DNA of 64,000 nt from Frigidibacter mobilis (GCF_001620265.1 NZ_CP012664.1:62001-126000); one strand, 5' to 3'; positions 47,592-58,254 are shown, counted from the stretch's first letter. Translations and numbers: made by a program. Notes: generated by a model not told the origin, from the letters alone.

Positions 47592-47843
47592 TCAGGACCT
47601 GCCTAGAAGACGTTCCGAGAGCAGCGCGCCGATCTCGGGGAAGGCCGCAGGGTGGTCTTCGCAAAGGCCCCTGCCTTGGGTCATCAGGCAGATGCCGATC
47701 GGCGCGGCGCCGGGAATTTCCACCCTGAGCAGGTCGTGCTTGTAGTAGCAGGCTCAGCCCCTCCCGGCTTTCCCGCCAGGCCTCGAACTCGTCCCCTGAC
47801 AGGAGGGTGTCGCCGGTGGTGCCGGTCAACAGGTCGATCACAT
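47592..47843 (-). pseudogene. Unidentified gene remnant cut by IS66 copy C
   Basis: On the minus strand a reading frame runs from the IS66 end (VIDLLTGTTGDTLLSGDEFE, then AWRESREG) and, after a shift near 47755, continues YYKHDLLRVEIPGAAPIGIC to a stop (LLSERLLGRS). The second part reads like a protein C-terminus. I cannot assign a family. The upstream part is missing beyond the IS element. Confidence 0.4.
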
Positions 47844-47902
47844 GTAAGCGCCACGCCGACCACCTCCTGCCATTGCTGACCTGATCGGGCCATTCTGCGC
47901 AC

Positions 47903-48379
47903 ATGTGCGTGGCGGAGGGTTTGGATTTGGCAAGAGACGGCAAAATGGGCGTCCATTTGGACGGCTCGACGGTTTTTGAGGTTTCCCGGCTGGACGTGAT
48001 CGAGGGTCCGAGCGGGCGGCGTCGGCGCAACAAGGCGGAGCGGGCGCGGATCGCGGCGGAGAGCATGATGCCCGGGGTGACGGTCGCCGAGGTTGCGCGC
48101 CGGCACGGCACGACCCGCTGGCAGATCTACGATTGGCGCAAGCAGCTTCGCAAAGGCAATCTCGTGGTGCCCGGGAACGTGGCAGTCTTGCCGGTCTTCG
48201 CGGAATTGGTGGTCGATGACAATTCGGCCGAGGCACCGGCGGCTGTCACGGGGCCCGATCTCGAAACGGGGCCCGATCTCGAAATTGTCGTCGGTGATGT
48301 CGTGATCCGTGCTGGCGCTGGTGCCGATGAGGGCCAGTTGACGCGAGCGATCCGGGCGGCACGGGCTGCGGCATCGTGA
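47903..48379 (+). CDS. tnpA: IS66 TnpA, intact
   Basis: This complete 158-residue TnpA (MCVAEGLDLARDGKMGVHLD start) lies 59 bp inside the left end. The helix-turn-helix is at about residues 56-80 and the GPDLET-GPDLEI tandem near residue 123. Same sequence as 23978-24454. Confidence 0.92.
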   Translation: MCVAEGLDLARDGKMGVHLDGSTVFEVSRLDVIEGPSGRRRRNKAERARIAAESMMPGVTVAEVARRHGTTRWQIYDWRKQLRKGNLVVPGNVAVLPVFAELVVDDNSAEAPAAVTGPDLETGPDLEIVVGDVVIRAGAGADEGQLTRAIRAARAAAS

Positions 48380-48729
48380 TGTTCAGCCACGGCGGGCCGG
48401 TGAAGGTCTATGTCGCGACACGGCCGGTGGATTTCCGCAAGGGATCGATGGCCTGGCGCTGGCCGTTCAGGAGATGTTCGGCCTCGACCCGTTCTGCGGG
48501 GCTGTCTTCGTGTTCCGTTCGAAACGGGCAGACAGGATCAAGCTTCTGGTCTGGGATCAGACCGGCATGGTGCTGGTTCACAAGCGATTGGAGGATGCCA
48601 GGTTCGTCTGGCCGCAGGTGCAGGGCGGGTGATGCGGATGTCGTCGGCGCAACTGGCGGCCCTGTTCGAGGGCTGGACTGGCGGCTGGTCCGGTCGGAAC
48701 GCGCGCGGCGTCCGCTGGTGGCTGGATGA
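48376..48729 (+). pseudogene. tnpB: IS66 TnpB, three contractions
   Basis: The gene is 354 nt against 357 in the intact copy. Missing bases: one G in GCAAGGGATCG near 48440, one in CAGGGCGGGTG near 48628 and one in GAGGGCTGG near 48670. The frame closes again only because three bases are lost; the middle is out of frame. Confidence 0.85.
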
Positions 48730-48796
48730 CTGGCAAAATGCGCTGAAAAGCCTTTTTTTGCTGGCCTGCAAGGGAATCCCGTGATTCACTTCCCTC

Positions 48797-50352
48797 ATGG
48801 AAACCGCTGATCTTGCGCGTGAAAACGCTCTGCTGAAGGCCGCCTCGCCGAGGTGGAGGCGACGCTGGCCGAGACGCAAGAGGCCAACCGGCGGCTGCAG
48901 GATATCCTGCACGCGGCGCAGCGCGAGAAGTTCGGCAAGCGTTCGGAGAAGCTGTCGCCGGACCAGTTCAACCTGCCGCTCGAGGATGCCGAACTGGCCC
49001 AGGGCGTGCTTGAGGCCGCACAGGAAAAGGCAGAGGCGGCACTGCAAAGGGCCCGGGGGAGACGCCCGCAAGCCGGCACGCAACCGCGGGCATCTCCCCC
49101 GCATCTGCCCGGGTCGAGCGGGTGATCGAGCCCGCCAGCACGCTCTGTCCCTGCGGCTGCGGCGAGATGGCAAGGATCGGCGAGGACGTTTCCGAGCGGC
49201 TGGACGTGATCCCCGCGCAGTTCCGGGTGCTGGTCACGCGGCGGCCCAGATACGCCTGCCGCCGCTGCTCGCAAGCCGTGGCGCAGGCGCACGCCCCGAG
49301 CATGTCGTGCCCGGCGGGCTGCCCACGGAGCTGTTCATTGCTTGGATCATCGTCTCGAAGTTCGGGACCACCTTCCGTTCTACCGCCAGGCGGAGATCTT
49401 CAAGCGGCAGGGATAGACCTCGATCGCGGCACGCTCGGCAACTGGGTCGGGCGCGCCTGTTTCCACCTGATGCCGATCATCAATCACATGAAAGCCCATC
49501 TGCGCGGAGCGGACCGCATCTTTGTCGATGAAACCCGCGCGCCGGTGCTGGACCCAGGCCGCAAGGCCACCAAGAGCGGCTTCTTCTGGGCCGTCGTGTC
49601 CGACGATCGCGGCCATGGCGGTGCCGATCCGCCCATCGTGTTGTTCCACTACGCCCCGGCCGGGGCAAAGAACATCCGCTGAAGTTCCTCGTCGGATACC
49701 GCGGCCGGTTCCTGCAATGCGACGCCTACCAGTCCTACAACGCGCTGACGGAAATCGAGCGTGACGGTGGCCCATGGCGGCTGGTCTACTGCTGGACCCA
49801 CGTCCGCCGCCGCTTCGTGAAACGCTTCGAGAGCGACCGCTCCCCATCGCCGAGGAGATGCTGCGCCAGATCGCGCTGCTCTATCAGATCGAGAAAACCG
49901 TGCGTGGCCAGGATGCAGCCGTCCGTCTGGCCGCCCGGCGCGAAAACGCAGCCCCGATCATCGCCGCGCTCAAGCCGTGGCTGGAAGCCCAGCTCTCGCG
50001 CATCCCGCAGAAATCCCAGCTGGCCGAGGACATCCGCTACACCCTCGCGCACTGGCCCGGCCTGATCCGCTTCCTTGACGACGGCACCCTCGAGCTCGAC
50101 ACCAACCCCGTCGAAAATCAAATCAGACCGATTGCCCTGACGCGGAAAAACGCGCTCTTCGCAGGCAACGAGGTCGGAGCCGAGAACTGGGCCATGCTCG
50201 CCTCGCTGGTCGCCACCTGCAAGATGTCCGGCGTCAACCCGATCGACTATATCGCGGCCACCCTCCGCGCGATCCTCGACGGCCACCCGCAAAGCGGCAT
50301 CGAAGACCTCATGCCATGGCGATACAAGCAACCGTCAAGCCTCGCCGCATAG
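48797..50352 (+). pseudogene. tnpC: IS66 TnpC transposase, frameshifted
   Basis: The coiled-coil start METADLARENALLK breaks after a few codons (AAGGCCGCC instead of AAGGCCCGCC near 48840). Later shifts lie near 49085, 49297, 49366, 49410 and 49680. The DDE blocks are recognisable in three frames. 1556 nt, the shortest of the four copies. Confidence 0.83.
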
Positions 50353-50372
50353 GGCAACGTCGTCGCGCTTAC

Positions 50373-50469
50373 GGTGGAAATCGTTGTGGGCGATGTCCTC
50401 ATCCGCGTCGCGCCCGATCTTGGCGAGGCCGCGTTGCGCCGTCTCATCAGCGCGGTGCGCTCGGCATGA
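50373..50469 (+). pseudogene. tnpA: TnpA C-terminus of second IS66 type
   Basis: Only the last 31 or so residues remain (VEIVVGDVLIRVAPDLGEAA, ending SAVRSA). The pattern EIVVGDV matches the C-terminal part of TnpA in the other IS66 type (LEIVVGDVVIRAG). Confidence 0.75.
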
Positions 50470-50810
50470 TCCCGTCCGGTGTGCGGGTCTTTCTCGCGAG
50501 CCATCCGGTCGACTTCCGCAAAGGACCGGACAGCCTGCTGTCCCTGGTGCGCGATGCTGGCAGCGACCCGTTCAGCGGCGCGCTTTATGTGTTCCGGGCG
50601 AAGCGGGCGGACCGGGTGAAAATCGTCTGGTGGGATGGCAGCGGCGTCTGCCTCTTTGCGAAACGCCTCGAGAAATCCACGTTCTGCTGGCCGCGGATCG
50701 GGCATGTCCGGGTGCAGCTCAACCATGCCCAGCTCATGGCGTTGCTCGACGGTCTGGACTGGAAGCGGGTTCGTCCCGTGGCAGTCAAAGCCCCTGTATT
50801 TGCTGGATAA
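50466..50810 (+). CDS. tnpB: TnpB (Orf2) of second IS66 type
   Basis: This 114-residue, intact protein reads MIPSGVRVFLASHPVDFRKG, then FRAKRADRVKIVWWDGSGVC. It is about half identical to the TnpB of copies A-D, which shows the two elements are separate IS66 members. Confidence 0.88.
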   Translation: MIPSGVRVFLASHPVDFRKGPDSLLSLVRDAGSDPFSGALYVFRAKRADRVKIVWWDGSGVCLFAKRLEKSTFCWPRIGHVRVQLNHAQLMALLDGLDWKRVRPVAVKAPVFAG

Positions 50811-50925
50811 CCCGGCTGCGGCAAAGTGAATCATCTGCCCTTGGGCGCCGATACCTGCGGAATGCCTCGCCGGGATATGCTATCCTTGATGCCATGAGCG
50901 GCGGCGATCTCTCCCTTCCGATGAC

Positions 50926-52477
50926 ATGGACCTGCTGAAGTCCATGGTCCGCGCGATGGCGCAGAAGACGGCGGCCCTGGAGGACGAGAATGCGGCTTTG
51001 AAAGCCCGCAGCTCGGATGCCGACGAGCGGATCAAGCGACTGATGCAGATCCTGAAGGCCTATGACCGGGCCCGGTTCGGGCGCCGCTCGGAGAAGCTTG
51101 GCACCGGAGAGCCGAGTGGGGACGAGGATGCGCAGCAGGCCTTTGTCTTTGAAGAGATCGAGACCGGCATCTCTGCCCTCAGGGCGCAGGTCGGCAAGGG
51201 CCGGTCCTCGGATGAGAAGCGACCGCCCGGGCGCGCAAGGGCTTCCCGCCGCATCTGGAGCGGGTTGAGGTGGTGATCGAGCCCGAGGACCTGCCGGAGC
51301 ACGCGGGCAAGCAGAAGGTGCTGATCGGGGAAGACGTCTCCGAGCGGCTGGATGTGATCCGGCGAAGTTCCGGGTGATCGTCACCCGCCGCCCAAAATAC
51401 GCGTTCAAGGGCTGGGACGGCGTCATCCAGGCCCTGGCCCCGGCGCACATCATCGAAAGTGGCCTGCCGACCGAGGCGCTGCTGGCGCAGATCGCGGTCT
51501 CCAAATACGCCGACGGCCTGCCGCTCTATCGCCAGGAAGGGATTTATGCCCGCGATCTGGTCGACCTCGACCGGCGGCTGATGGCGCAGTGGATGGGCCG
51601 GGTCGGCTTCGAGCTGGATATCCTTGCAGACCACGTCCTGGGTGAGATCCTGAAGGGCGCCCGGGTCTTCGCGGACGAAACCAGCCTGCCGACCCTCGCC
51701 CCCGGCACAGGCACCACAAAGAAAGCCTGGCTCTGGCCTATGCCCGCGATGACAGCACCTTCGGCGGAAGTGGTCCGCCCATGGTGGCCTATCGCTTCGA
51801 AGACAGCCGGTCCGGCGACTGCGTGCGCCGGCACCTCGGCAACTACCGCGGTATTGTGCAGGTGGACGGCTATGCCGCTTACAACAAGCTGATACGCAAG
51901 GACGGGGCAACGACGGCCCGCGCCTGGCGGGATGCTGGGCCCACTCCCGGCGCCGCTTCTTCGAGCTCCACGCTGCCGGCGCCTCGGAGATCGCCACCGC
52001 CACGGTCGAGCGGATGACCGAGCTCTGGAAGCTCGAGGCAGAGGTTCGCGGCCAAAGCCCCGAGGCGCGCGCTGCCGCGCGCCAGGCTGTCTCGGCGCCG
52101 ATCGTCGCCGATCTGTTCACACTCTGGCAGCAGACCTTGCCCCGCATCTCGGGGAAATCGAAGCTGGCCGAGGCCCTGCGCTATGCCATCACCCGGCGCG
52201 AGATCTTCGAGCGCTTCCTGACCGACGGCCTCGTCGAGCTCGACTCCAACATTGTCGAGCGCGCCATCAGGCCCCAGACAATCACGAGAAAGAACAGCCT
52301 GTTCGCCGGTTCGGATGGTGGCGGTCGGACATGGGCGACCATCGCCACGCTCTTGCAGACCTGCAAGATGAACAACGTCGACCCGTCGCGTGGCTGACCC
52401 AGACATTGGAGCGCATCGCCAACCAGTGGCTGAGCGCAGAGATCGACGCTCTCATGCCTTGGAACTACAAGGCCTGA
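50926..52477 (+). pseudogene. tnpC: TnpC transposase of second IS66 type, frameshifted
   Basis: The coiled-coil start (MDLLKSMVRAMAQKTAALED), the DDE blocks FADETSLPTLAPGTG, QVDGYAAYNKL and NIVERAIRPQTIT, and the end DALMPWNYKA are spread over three frames. Breaks are near 51230, 51360, 51735, 51935 and 52385, at G/C runs. Confidence 0.83.
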
Positions 52478-52499
52478 ACGGTCTCGGCTGCCCGCTTAC

Positions 52500-53951
52500 G
52501 ATTTTGCGCTGAAACGCTGCGGTCTTGCTCGCCATGGCCTGCAGGGTTTTGTATAATTTCTGCGGAAACCCTGCAATTTCGGTTGTGCCATGAAGCACCG
52601 TCCGCGCCCTCCCGAACAAGATGACCTGCTGCGTCCGCGTCTGGTCGACATGATTGACCCGCGGCACGAGTTGGTGAAACTGGCGGCGTTGATCGACTGG
52701 GAGGTGTTCGAGCGGGAATGGGCGGGGTTCTTTCCGTCGGGCAAGGGCCGGCCTGCAACGCCGCCGCGGCTGGTGGCGGGGCTGCTCTATCTCCAGCACG
52801 CCTACCGGCTGTCGGACGAGGCGGTGGTCGCGCGTTGGGTGGAGAACCCCTATTACCAGCACCTCACCGGCGAGACCTTCTTCCAGCACAAGCTGCCGAT
52901 TGACCCCTCCTCGCTGACCCGCTGGCGTGGGCGGATCGGGAAGAAGGCGTCGAATGGCTGCTGACCCAGACCATCCGGGCCGGGCAGAGGTCCGGTGCCA
53001 TCGACGACGACAGCGTGAAGCGGGTGGCGGTCGACACCACCGTGATGGAAAAGGCGATCGCCCATCCGACGGACGCCCGGCTCTACGAGCGCGCGCGGGA
53101 TCAGCTGGTCGCCCTGGCGCAGGAGGCCGGGGTGGAGCTGCGCCAGTCCTATGCCCGCCTTGCGCCTCGGCTGGCGCTGCAGGTCGGCCGCTACGCCCAT
53201 GCCAGACAGTTCAGGCGCATGCGCAAGGCATTGAAAAAGCTGAAGGGCTACACCGGCCGGGTCATGCGCGACCTGCGCCGCCACCTGCAGGACATCCCCG
53301 AGGGCAGCCTGCGGGACCGGATCATCGCCAAGCTCGCCCTGGTCTCGCACCTCCTGCACCAGCAGCCCAAGGGGAGCGGCAAGATCTACGCCCTGCACGA
53401 ACCGAGGTCGACTGCATCTCGAAAGGCAAGGCGAGGGTCCGATATGAGTTCGGTTGCAAGGTCAGCGTCGCCACCACGCTGGACGAAGGCTTCGTGGTCG
53501 GCATGCGCAGCTTTACGGGCAATCCTACGATGGCCATACCCTCCGCCCGGCGCTGGAACAGGTGACGATCCTGACCGACCAGCGCCCCGATCTGGCCGTC
53601 GTCGACCGCGGTTATCGCGGCCATGGCGAAACAGAGACCCGCGTGCTGATCAGCGGCGCCCGCCGCGGTCTCACACCGAAGCTGATCGCCGACCTGCGCC
53701 GCCGAAGCGCCATCGAGGCCGAGATCGGCCACATGAAAACCGACGGCCGCCTGTCACGGTGCCCCTGAAAGGCCCATCGGAGACGCCCTCTTCGCCGTGC
53801 TCTGCGCCTGCGGACACAACATCCGAAAGATCCTGGCCCACATCAGGGCTTGGCTTGCCTGGATGATCGCCGTCATCTGGGTCGTAATCTACGCACCGGA
53901 TCGGCGCCCTCAGATCGTCATAGCGGCTTGAGTGGTTTGTTCAGGGTGAAC
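52500..53951 (+). mobile_element. IS5-family element, left-truncated copy
   Basis: Apart from its missing left end this is the same element as 58255-59739. The right inverted repeat GTTTGTTCAGGGTGAAC ends at 53951, where an IS66 fragment begins, so this IS5 once inserted into an IS66 tnpC. Confidence 0.9.
52590..53931 (+). pseudogene. IS5 transposase, five one-base contractions
   Basis: The gene is 1342 nt against 1347 in the intact copy at 58373. All five differences are losses from G/C runs: CGGGAAG near 52940, ACCGAGG near 53402, ATCCTACG near 53525, GCCCCTG near 53762 and GGCCCATC near 53772. No other length change is needed to explain the frame breaks. Confidence 0.88.
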
Positions 53952-54470
53952 GGTGTAGCGGATGTCCTCGGCCAGCTGGGATTTCTGCGGGATGCGCGAG
54001 AGCTGGGCTTCCAGCCACGGCTTGAGCGCGGCGATGATCGGGGCTGCGTTTTCGCGCCGGGCGGCCAGACGGACGGCTGCATCCTGGCCACGCACGGTTT
54101 TCTCGATCTGATAGAGCAGCGCGATCTGGCGCAGCATCTCCTCGGCGATGGGGGAGCGGTCGCTCTCGAAGCGTTTCACGAAGCGGCGGCGGACGTGGGT
54201 CCAGCAGTAGACCAGCCGCCATGGGCCACCGTCACGCTCGATTTCCGTCAGCGCGTTGTAGGACTGGTAGGCGTCGCATTGCAGGAACCGGCCGCGGTAT
54301 CCGACGAGGAACTTCAGCGGATGTTCTTTGCCCCGGCCGGGGGCGTAGTGGAACAACACGATGGGCGGATCGGCACCGCCATGGCCGCGATCGTCGGACA
54401 CGACGGCCCAGAAGAAGCCGCTCTTGGTGGCCTTGCGGCCTGGGTCCAGCACCGGCGCGCGGGTTTCATC
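53952..54470 (-). mobile_element. IS66 internal fragment (519 bp)
   Basis: The fragment matches the tnpC interior from GGTGTAGCGGATGTCC to GGGTTTCATC. IS5 cuts it on the left and full IS66 copy D on the right. It encodes the zone from the first DDE Asp region to the middle of the C-terminal half. Confidence 0.9.
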
Positions 54471-54490
54471 GTAAGCGCGACGACGTTGCC

Positions 54491-56047
54491 CTATGCGGCG
54501 AGGCTTGACGGTTGCTTGTATCGCCATGGCATGAGGTCTTCGATGCCGCTTTGCGGGTGGCCGTCGAGGATCGCGCGGAGGGTGGCCGCGATATAGTCGA
54601 TCGGGTTGACGCCGGACATCTTGCAGGTGGCGACCAGCGAGGCGAGCATGGCCCAGTTCTCGGCTCCGACCTCGTTGCCTGCGAAGAGCGCGTTTTTCCG
54701 CGTCAGGGCAATCGGTCTGATTTGATTTTCGACGGGGTTGGTGTCGAGCTCGAGGGTGCCGTCGTCAAGGAAGCGGATCAGGCCGGGCCAGTGCGCGAGG
54801 GTGTAGCGGATGTCCTCGGCCAGCTGGGATTTCTGCGGGATGCGCGAGAGCTGGGCTTCCAGCCACGGCTTGAGCGCGGCGATGATCGGGGCTGCGTTTT
54901 CGCGCCGGGCGGCCAGACGGACGGCTGCATCCTGGCCACGCACGGTTTTCTCGATCTGATAGAGCAGCGCGATCTGGCGCAGCATCTCCTCGGCGATGGG
55001 GGAGCGGTCGCTCTCGAAGCGTTTCACGAAGCGGCGGCGGACGTGGGTCCAGCAGTAGACCAGCCGCCATGGGCCACCGTCACGCTCGATTTCCGTCAGC
55101 GCGTTGTAGGACTGGTAGGCGTCGCATTGCAGGAACCGGCCGCGGTATCCGACGAGGAACTTCAGCGGATGTTCTTTGCCCCGGCCGGGGCGTAGTGGAA
55201 CAACACGATGGGCGGATCGGCACCGCCATGGCCGCGATCGTCGGACACGACGGCCCAGAAGAAGCCGCTCTTGGTGGCCTTGCGGCCTGGGTCCAGCACC
55301 GGCGCGCGGGTTTCATCGACAAAGATGCGGTCCGCTCCGCGCAGATGGGCTTTCATGTGATTGATGATCGGCATCAGGTGGAAACAGGCGCGCCCGACCC
55401 AGTTGCCGAGCGTGCCGCGATCGAGGTCTATCCCTGCCGCTTGAAGATCTCCGCCTGGCGGTAGAACGGAAGGTGGTCCCGAACTTCGAGACGATGATCC
55501 AAGCAATGAACAGCTCCGTGGGCAGCCCGCCGGGCACGACATGCTCGGGGCGTGCGCCTGCGCCACGGCTTGCGAGCAGCGGCGGCAGGCGTATCTGGGC
55601 CGCCGCGTGACCAGCACCCGGAACTGCGCGGGGATCACGTCCAGCCGCTCGGAAACGTCCTCGCCGATCCTTGCCATCTCGCCGCAGCCGCAGGGACAGA
55701 GCGTGCTGGCGGGCTCGATCACCCGCTCGACCCGGGCAGATGCGGGGGAGATGCCCGCGGTTGCGTGCCGGCTTGCGGGCGTCTCCCCCGGGCCCTTTGC
55801 AGTGCCGCCTCTGCCTTTTCCTGTGCGGCCTCAAGCACGCCTGGGCCAGTTCGGCATCCTCGAGCGGCAGGTTGAACTGGTCCGGCGACAGCTTCTCCGA
55901 ACGCTTGCCGAACTTCTCGCGCTGCGCCGCGTGCAGGATATCCTGCAGCCGCCGGTTGGCCTCTTGCGTCTCGGCCAGCGTCGCCTCCACCTCGGCGAGG
56001 CGGGCCTTCAGCAGAGCGTTTTCACGCGCAAGATCAGCGGTTTCCAT
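54491..56047 (-). pseudogene. tnpC: IS66 TnpC transposase, frameshifted
   Basis: Length is 1557 nt, divisible by three, yet the blocks still fall in different frames (breaks near 55840, 55780, 55730, 55545, 55490, 55430, 55190 and 55005). The C-terminal 178 residues (KRFESDRSPIAEEMLRQIAL to SSLAA) are in one frame, unlike copies A-C, because the G5 run at 55000 is kept here. Confidence 0.83.
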
Positions 56048-56114
56048 GAGGGAAGTGAATCACGGGATTCCCTTGCAGGCCAGCAAAAAAAGGCTTTTCA
56101 GCGCATTTTGCCAG

Positions 56115-56466
56115 TCATCCAGCCACCAGCGGACGCCGCGCGCGTTCCGACCGGACCAGCCGCCAGTCCAGCCCTCGAACAGGGCCGCCAGTTGCGCCGA
56201 CGACATCCGCATCACCCCGCCCTGCACCTGCGGCCAGACGAACCTGGCATCCTCCAATCGCTTGTGAACCAGCACCATGCCGGTCTGATCCCAGACCAGA
56301 AGCTTGATCCTGTCTGCCCGTTTCGAACGGAACACGAAGACAGCCCGCAGAACGGGTCGAGGCGAACATCTCCTGAACGGCCAGCGCCAGGCCATCGATC
56401 CCTTGCGGAAATCCACCGGCCGTGTCGCGACATAGACCTTCACCGGCCGCCGTGGCTGAACATCAC
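56115..56466 (-). pseudogene. tnpB: IS66 TnpB, five contractions
   Basis: 352 nt against 357 nt. The five missing bases are at GGCCGCCG (56447), ATCCCTTG (56400), GAGGCGAAC (56370), CAGCCCGCAG (56344) and CAGCCCTCG (56170). It is the worst-affected TnpB copy. Confidence 0.85.
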
Positions 56467-56937
56467 GATGCCGCAGCCCGTGCCGCCCGGATCGCTCGCG
56501 TCAACTGGCCCTCATCGGCACCAGCGCCAGCACGGATCACGACATCACCGACGACAATTTCGAGATCGGGCCCGTTTCGAGATCGGGCCCGTGACAGCCG
56601 CCGGTGCCTCGGCCGAATTGTCATCGACCACCAATTCCGCGAAGACCGGCAAGACTGCCACGTTCCCGGGCACCACGAGATTGCCTTTGCGAAGCTGCTT
56701 GCGCCAATCGTAGATCTGCCAGCGGGTCGTGCCGTGCCGGCGCGCAACCTCGGCGACCGTCACCCCGGGCATCATGCTCTCCGCCGCGATCCGCGCCCGC
56801 TCCGCCTTGTTGCGCCGACGCCGCCCGCTCGGACCCTCGATCACGTCCAGCCGGGAAACCTCAAAAACCGTCGAGCCGTCCAAATGGACGCCCATTTTGC
56901 CGTCTCTTGCCAAATCCAAACCCTCCGCCACGCACAT
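56463..56937 (-). pseudogene. tnpA: IS66 TnpA, two contractions
   Basis: 475 nt against 477 nt. Both lost bases are in the tandem GGGCCCC runs near 56572 and 56590; the part between them is out of frame (PISKRARSRN). Confidence 0.85.
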
Positions 56938-56996
56938 GTGCGCAGAATGGCCCGATCAGGTCAGCAATGGCAGGAGGTGGTCGGCGTGGCGCTTAC

Positions 56997-57201
56997 CTAT
57001 CTCCCACCATACACTCCGGAATTGCAGCCGGCGGAAACCCTCTGGGTCCATCTCGACGAGCCGCTCGTCAACCGCCATTTCGAGACCCTCGCCGACCTCG
57101 ACGCCGCCGTCGCAGCGCAGTGCGTCGCCCTCAGCACTCAGCCCGACCGGATCCGCCGCCAGACCAACTTCCACTGGTGGCCCAACACCTCCCGGAACTG
57201 A
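56997..57201 (+). mobile_element. IS630-family transposase remnant
   Basis: The plus strand encodes the C-terminal 67 residues of an IS630-type DDE transposase (LPPYTPELQPAETLWVHLDE with the catalytic Glu, ending FHWWPNTSRN). The upstream part was replaced by IS66 copy D. Confidence 0.85.
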
Positions 57202-57204
57202 TCA

Positions 57205-57565
57205 CCCGGATTTGGTATCAATCGCATCGTCGGTCAGCTCGCCGGGCAGCGGCCAGCTCAGTCCCGCCGCCGCGGCACGCTTCAGATTGTCCTGAACAGT
57301 GCTGCGCGCCACGCCCAGCGTCAGCGCGATCTCCCGGCTGCTCGTCCCGTCCCCGGCAAGCCGGAGCATTTGTCGCAATTGTCTCATGGTCAGCCTTCTC
57401 TTTGCCGGCATCACGCACCCTTGGTTCAAAGGTCCGTCATGCCAAAGTTGCTGACCCAGGTGGTCGGTCTTCTCGCCCCTCAAACTGGCCGGATATTGAT
57501 CGGAATCCTGGCCGGCTTCATTCCGGAATGCTGGCCGGCTTCAAATCGGAATGCCCGGCCGGATA
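57205..57565 (-). mobile_element. IS21-family left end with istA 5' part
   Basis: On the minus strand a terminal region with three copies of a 22-23-bp motif (CTGGCCGGCTTCAAATCGGA on the plus strand and variants at about 57486, 57508 and 57531) leads into istA (57411 downward), which encodes MPAKRRLTMRQLRQMLRLAG and a helix-turn-helix SSREIALTLGVARSTVQDNL. The rest of istA and istB are absent. Confidence 0.82.
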
Positions 57566-57922
57566 ACCTCGGAATCTGCACATCGCGCGACCAAATCGAG
57601 TTGGCGGCGTCCACGGCTGGGGAAATATTTCCGACCCGTGACGCATATAGATTTCCAGAACTTCCTCGGCGCGCATTCCTGCTGCCATGCCGAGCGCGAT
57701 TATCCCTCCGGTTGAAGTGCCGGCGACCATGTCGAAGTAGCTGGCTGCCGAACCGCCCTTCAAGAAACGACGCTCGCATTCCGCCAACACCGCAGCAGGC
57801 AGAATGCCCTTTATTCCGCCGCCATCAATGGACAGTATGCGAAGATTATCTGCGGGCCACTCGAGTTGTTTTCGACGGTGAAAGATGGTGCCGTGCGAAC
57901 GTCGGGATTGAGGTTGTGCCAT
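57566..57922 (-). pseudogene. Patatin-like phospholipase, CapV-like, 3' truncated
   Basis: About 118 residues remain from ATG 57922 (MAQPQSRRSHGTIF). The oxyanion-hole motif is in LRILSIDGGGIKGILPAAVL and the nucleophile elbow in FDMVAGTSTGGIIALGMA, followed by ILEIYMRHGSEIF-like text. The order and spacing fit CapV, the phospholipase effector of CBASS antiphage systems, and related patatins. The catalytic Asp part is lost at the IS21 end. No nucleotide cyclase is nearby. Longer upstream starts are possible. Confidence 0.75.
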
Positions 57923-58089
57923 GAAATCTCTCCATAAGTATCGCCAACCTGGAGCGCCCGCCTGACTGACTTCTGATGTGTTTGCCGGTCCCAAACCATT
58001 TACCCGAAGCGAGCCAGCTTTCGTAGCAGCTCAGCCAATTGGACGCCCAGGGAATGGTCGTGTTGCTGATCAGGTCATCCAGCGAGTTG

Positions 58090-58254
58090 GTGTCGCCGTC
58101 GCTGTCGATCGAGAACAGCCCTCCCGGAAACCCGATGATGACCGTGCAGGCCCAGCTGTCGAACGCCGTGAACCGTTCAATGGGGGTTTCAATGGTCGGG
58201 CCGTCGATCACGTCGCCCACGTCGTTGCGAGGCTTGGGCCGGACCAGCTCGGTA
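58090..58254 (-). pseudogene. Phage tail-tip protein (TipJ/J-like), part after IS5
   Basis: Reading on from the IS5 insertion, the minus strand gives TELVRPKPRNDVGDVIDGPT, ERFTAFDSWACTVIIGFPGG and LFSIDSDGDT, the section of J-like tail proteins after the N-terminal domains. It rejoins 59740-60527 in frame when the IS5 and one 6-bp repeat are removed. Beyond about 58090 the similarity stops; the next 170 bp hold no gene I recognise. Confidence 0.7.

Larger units (their letters stand above)
47844..50372 (+). mobile_element. IS66-family element, copy C (2529 bp)
   Basis: The left end GTAAGCGCCACGCCGACC is at 47844 and the right end at 50372. The left flank is the gene remnant (GATCACAT) and the right flank the inside of a different IS66 element (GGTGGAAA), so there is no target duplication. 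Confidence 0.94.
50373..52499 (+). mobile_element. Second type of IS66 element, left-truncated
   Basis: This is a distinct IS66 member: the right end at 52499 reads GTAAGCGGGCAGCCGAGACC on the minus strand. The left part is cut by copy C within tnpA. The element abuts an IS5 whose first 27 bp or so are missing, so its right end arrived in or next to that IS5. Confidence 0.88.
54471..56996 (-). mobile_element. IS66-family element, copy D (2526 bp)
   Basis: Ends at 54471 (GTAAGCGCGACGACG) and 56996 (GGCGTGGCGCTTAC). Flanks are an IS66 fragment and an IS630 remnant; the adjoining octamers GTTTCATC and CTATCTCC differ, so there is no target duplication. Confidence 0.93.
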
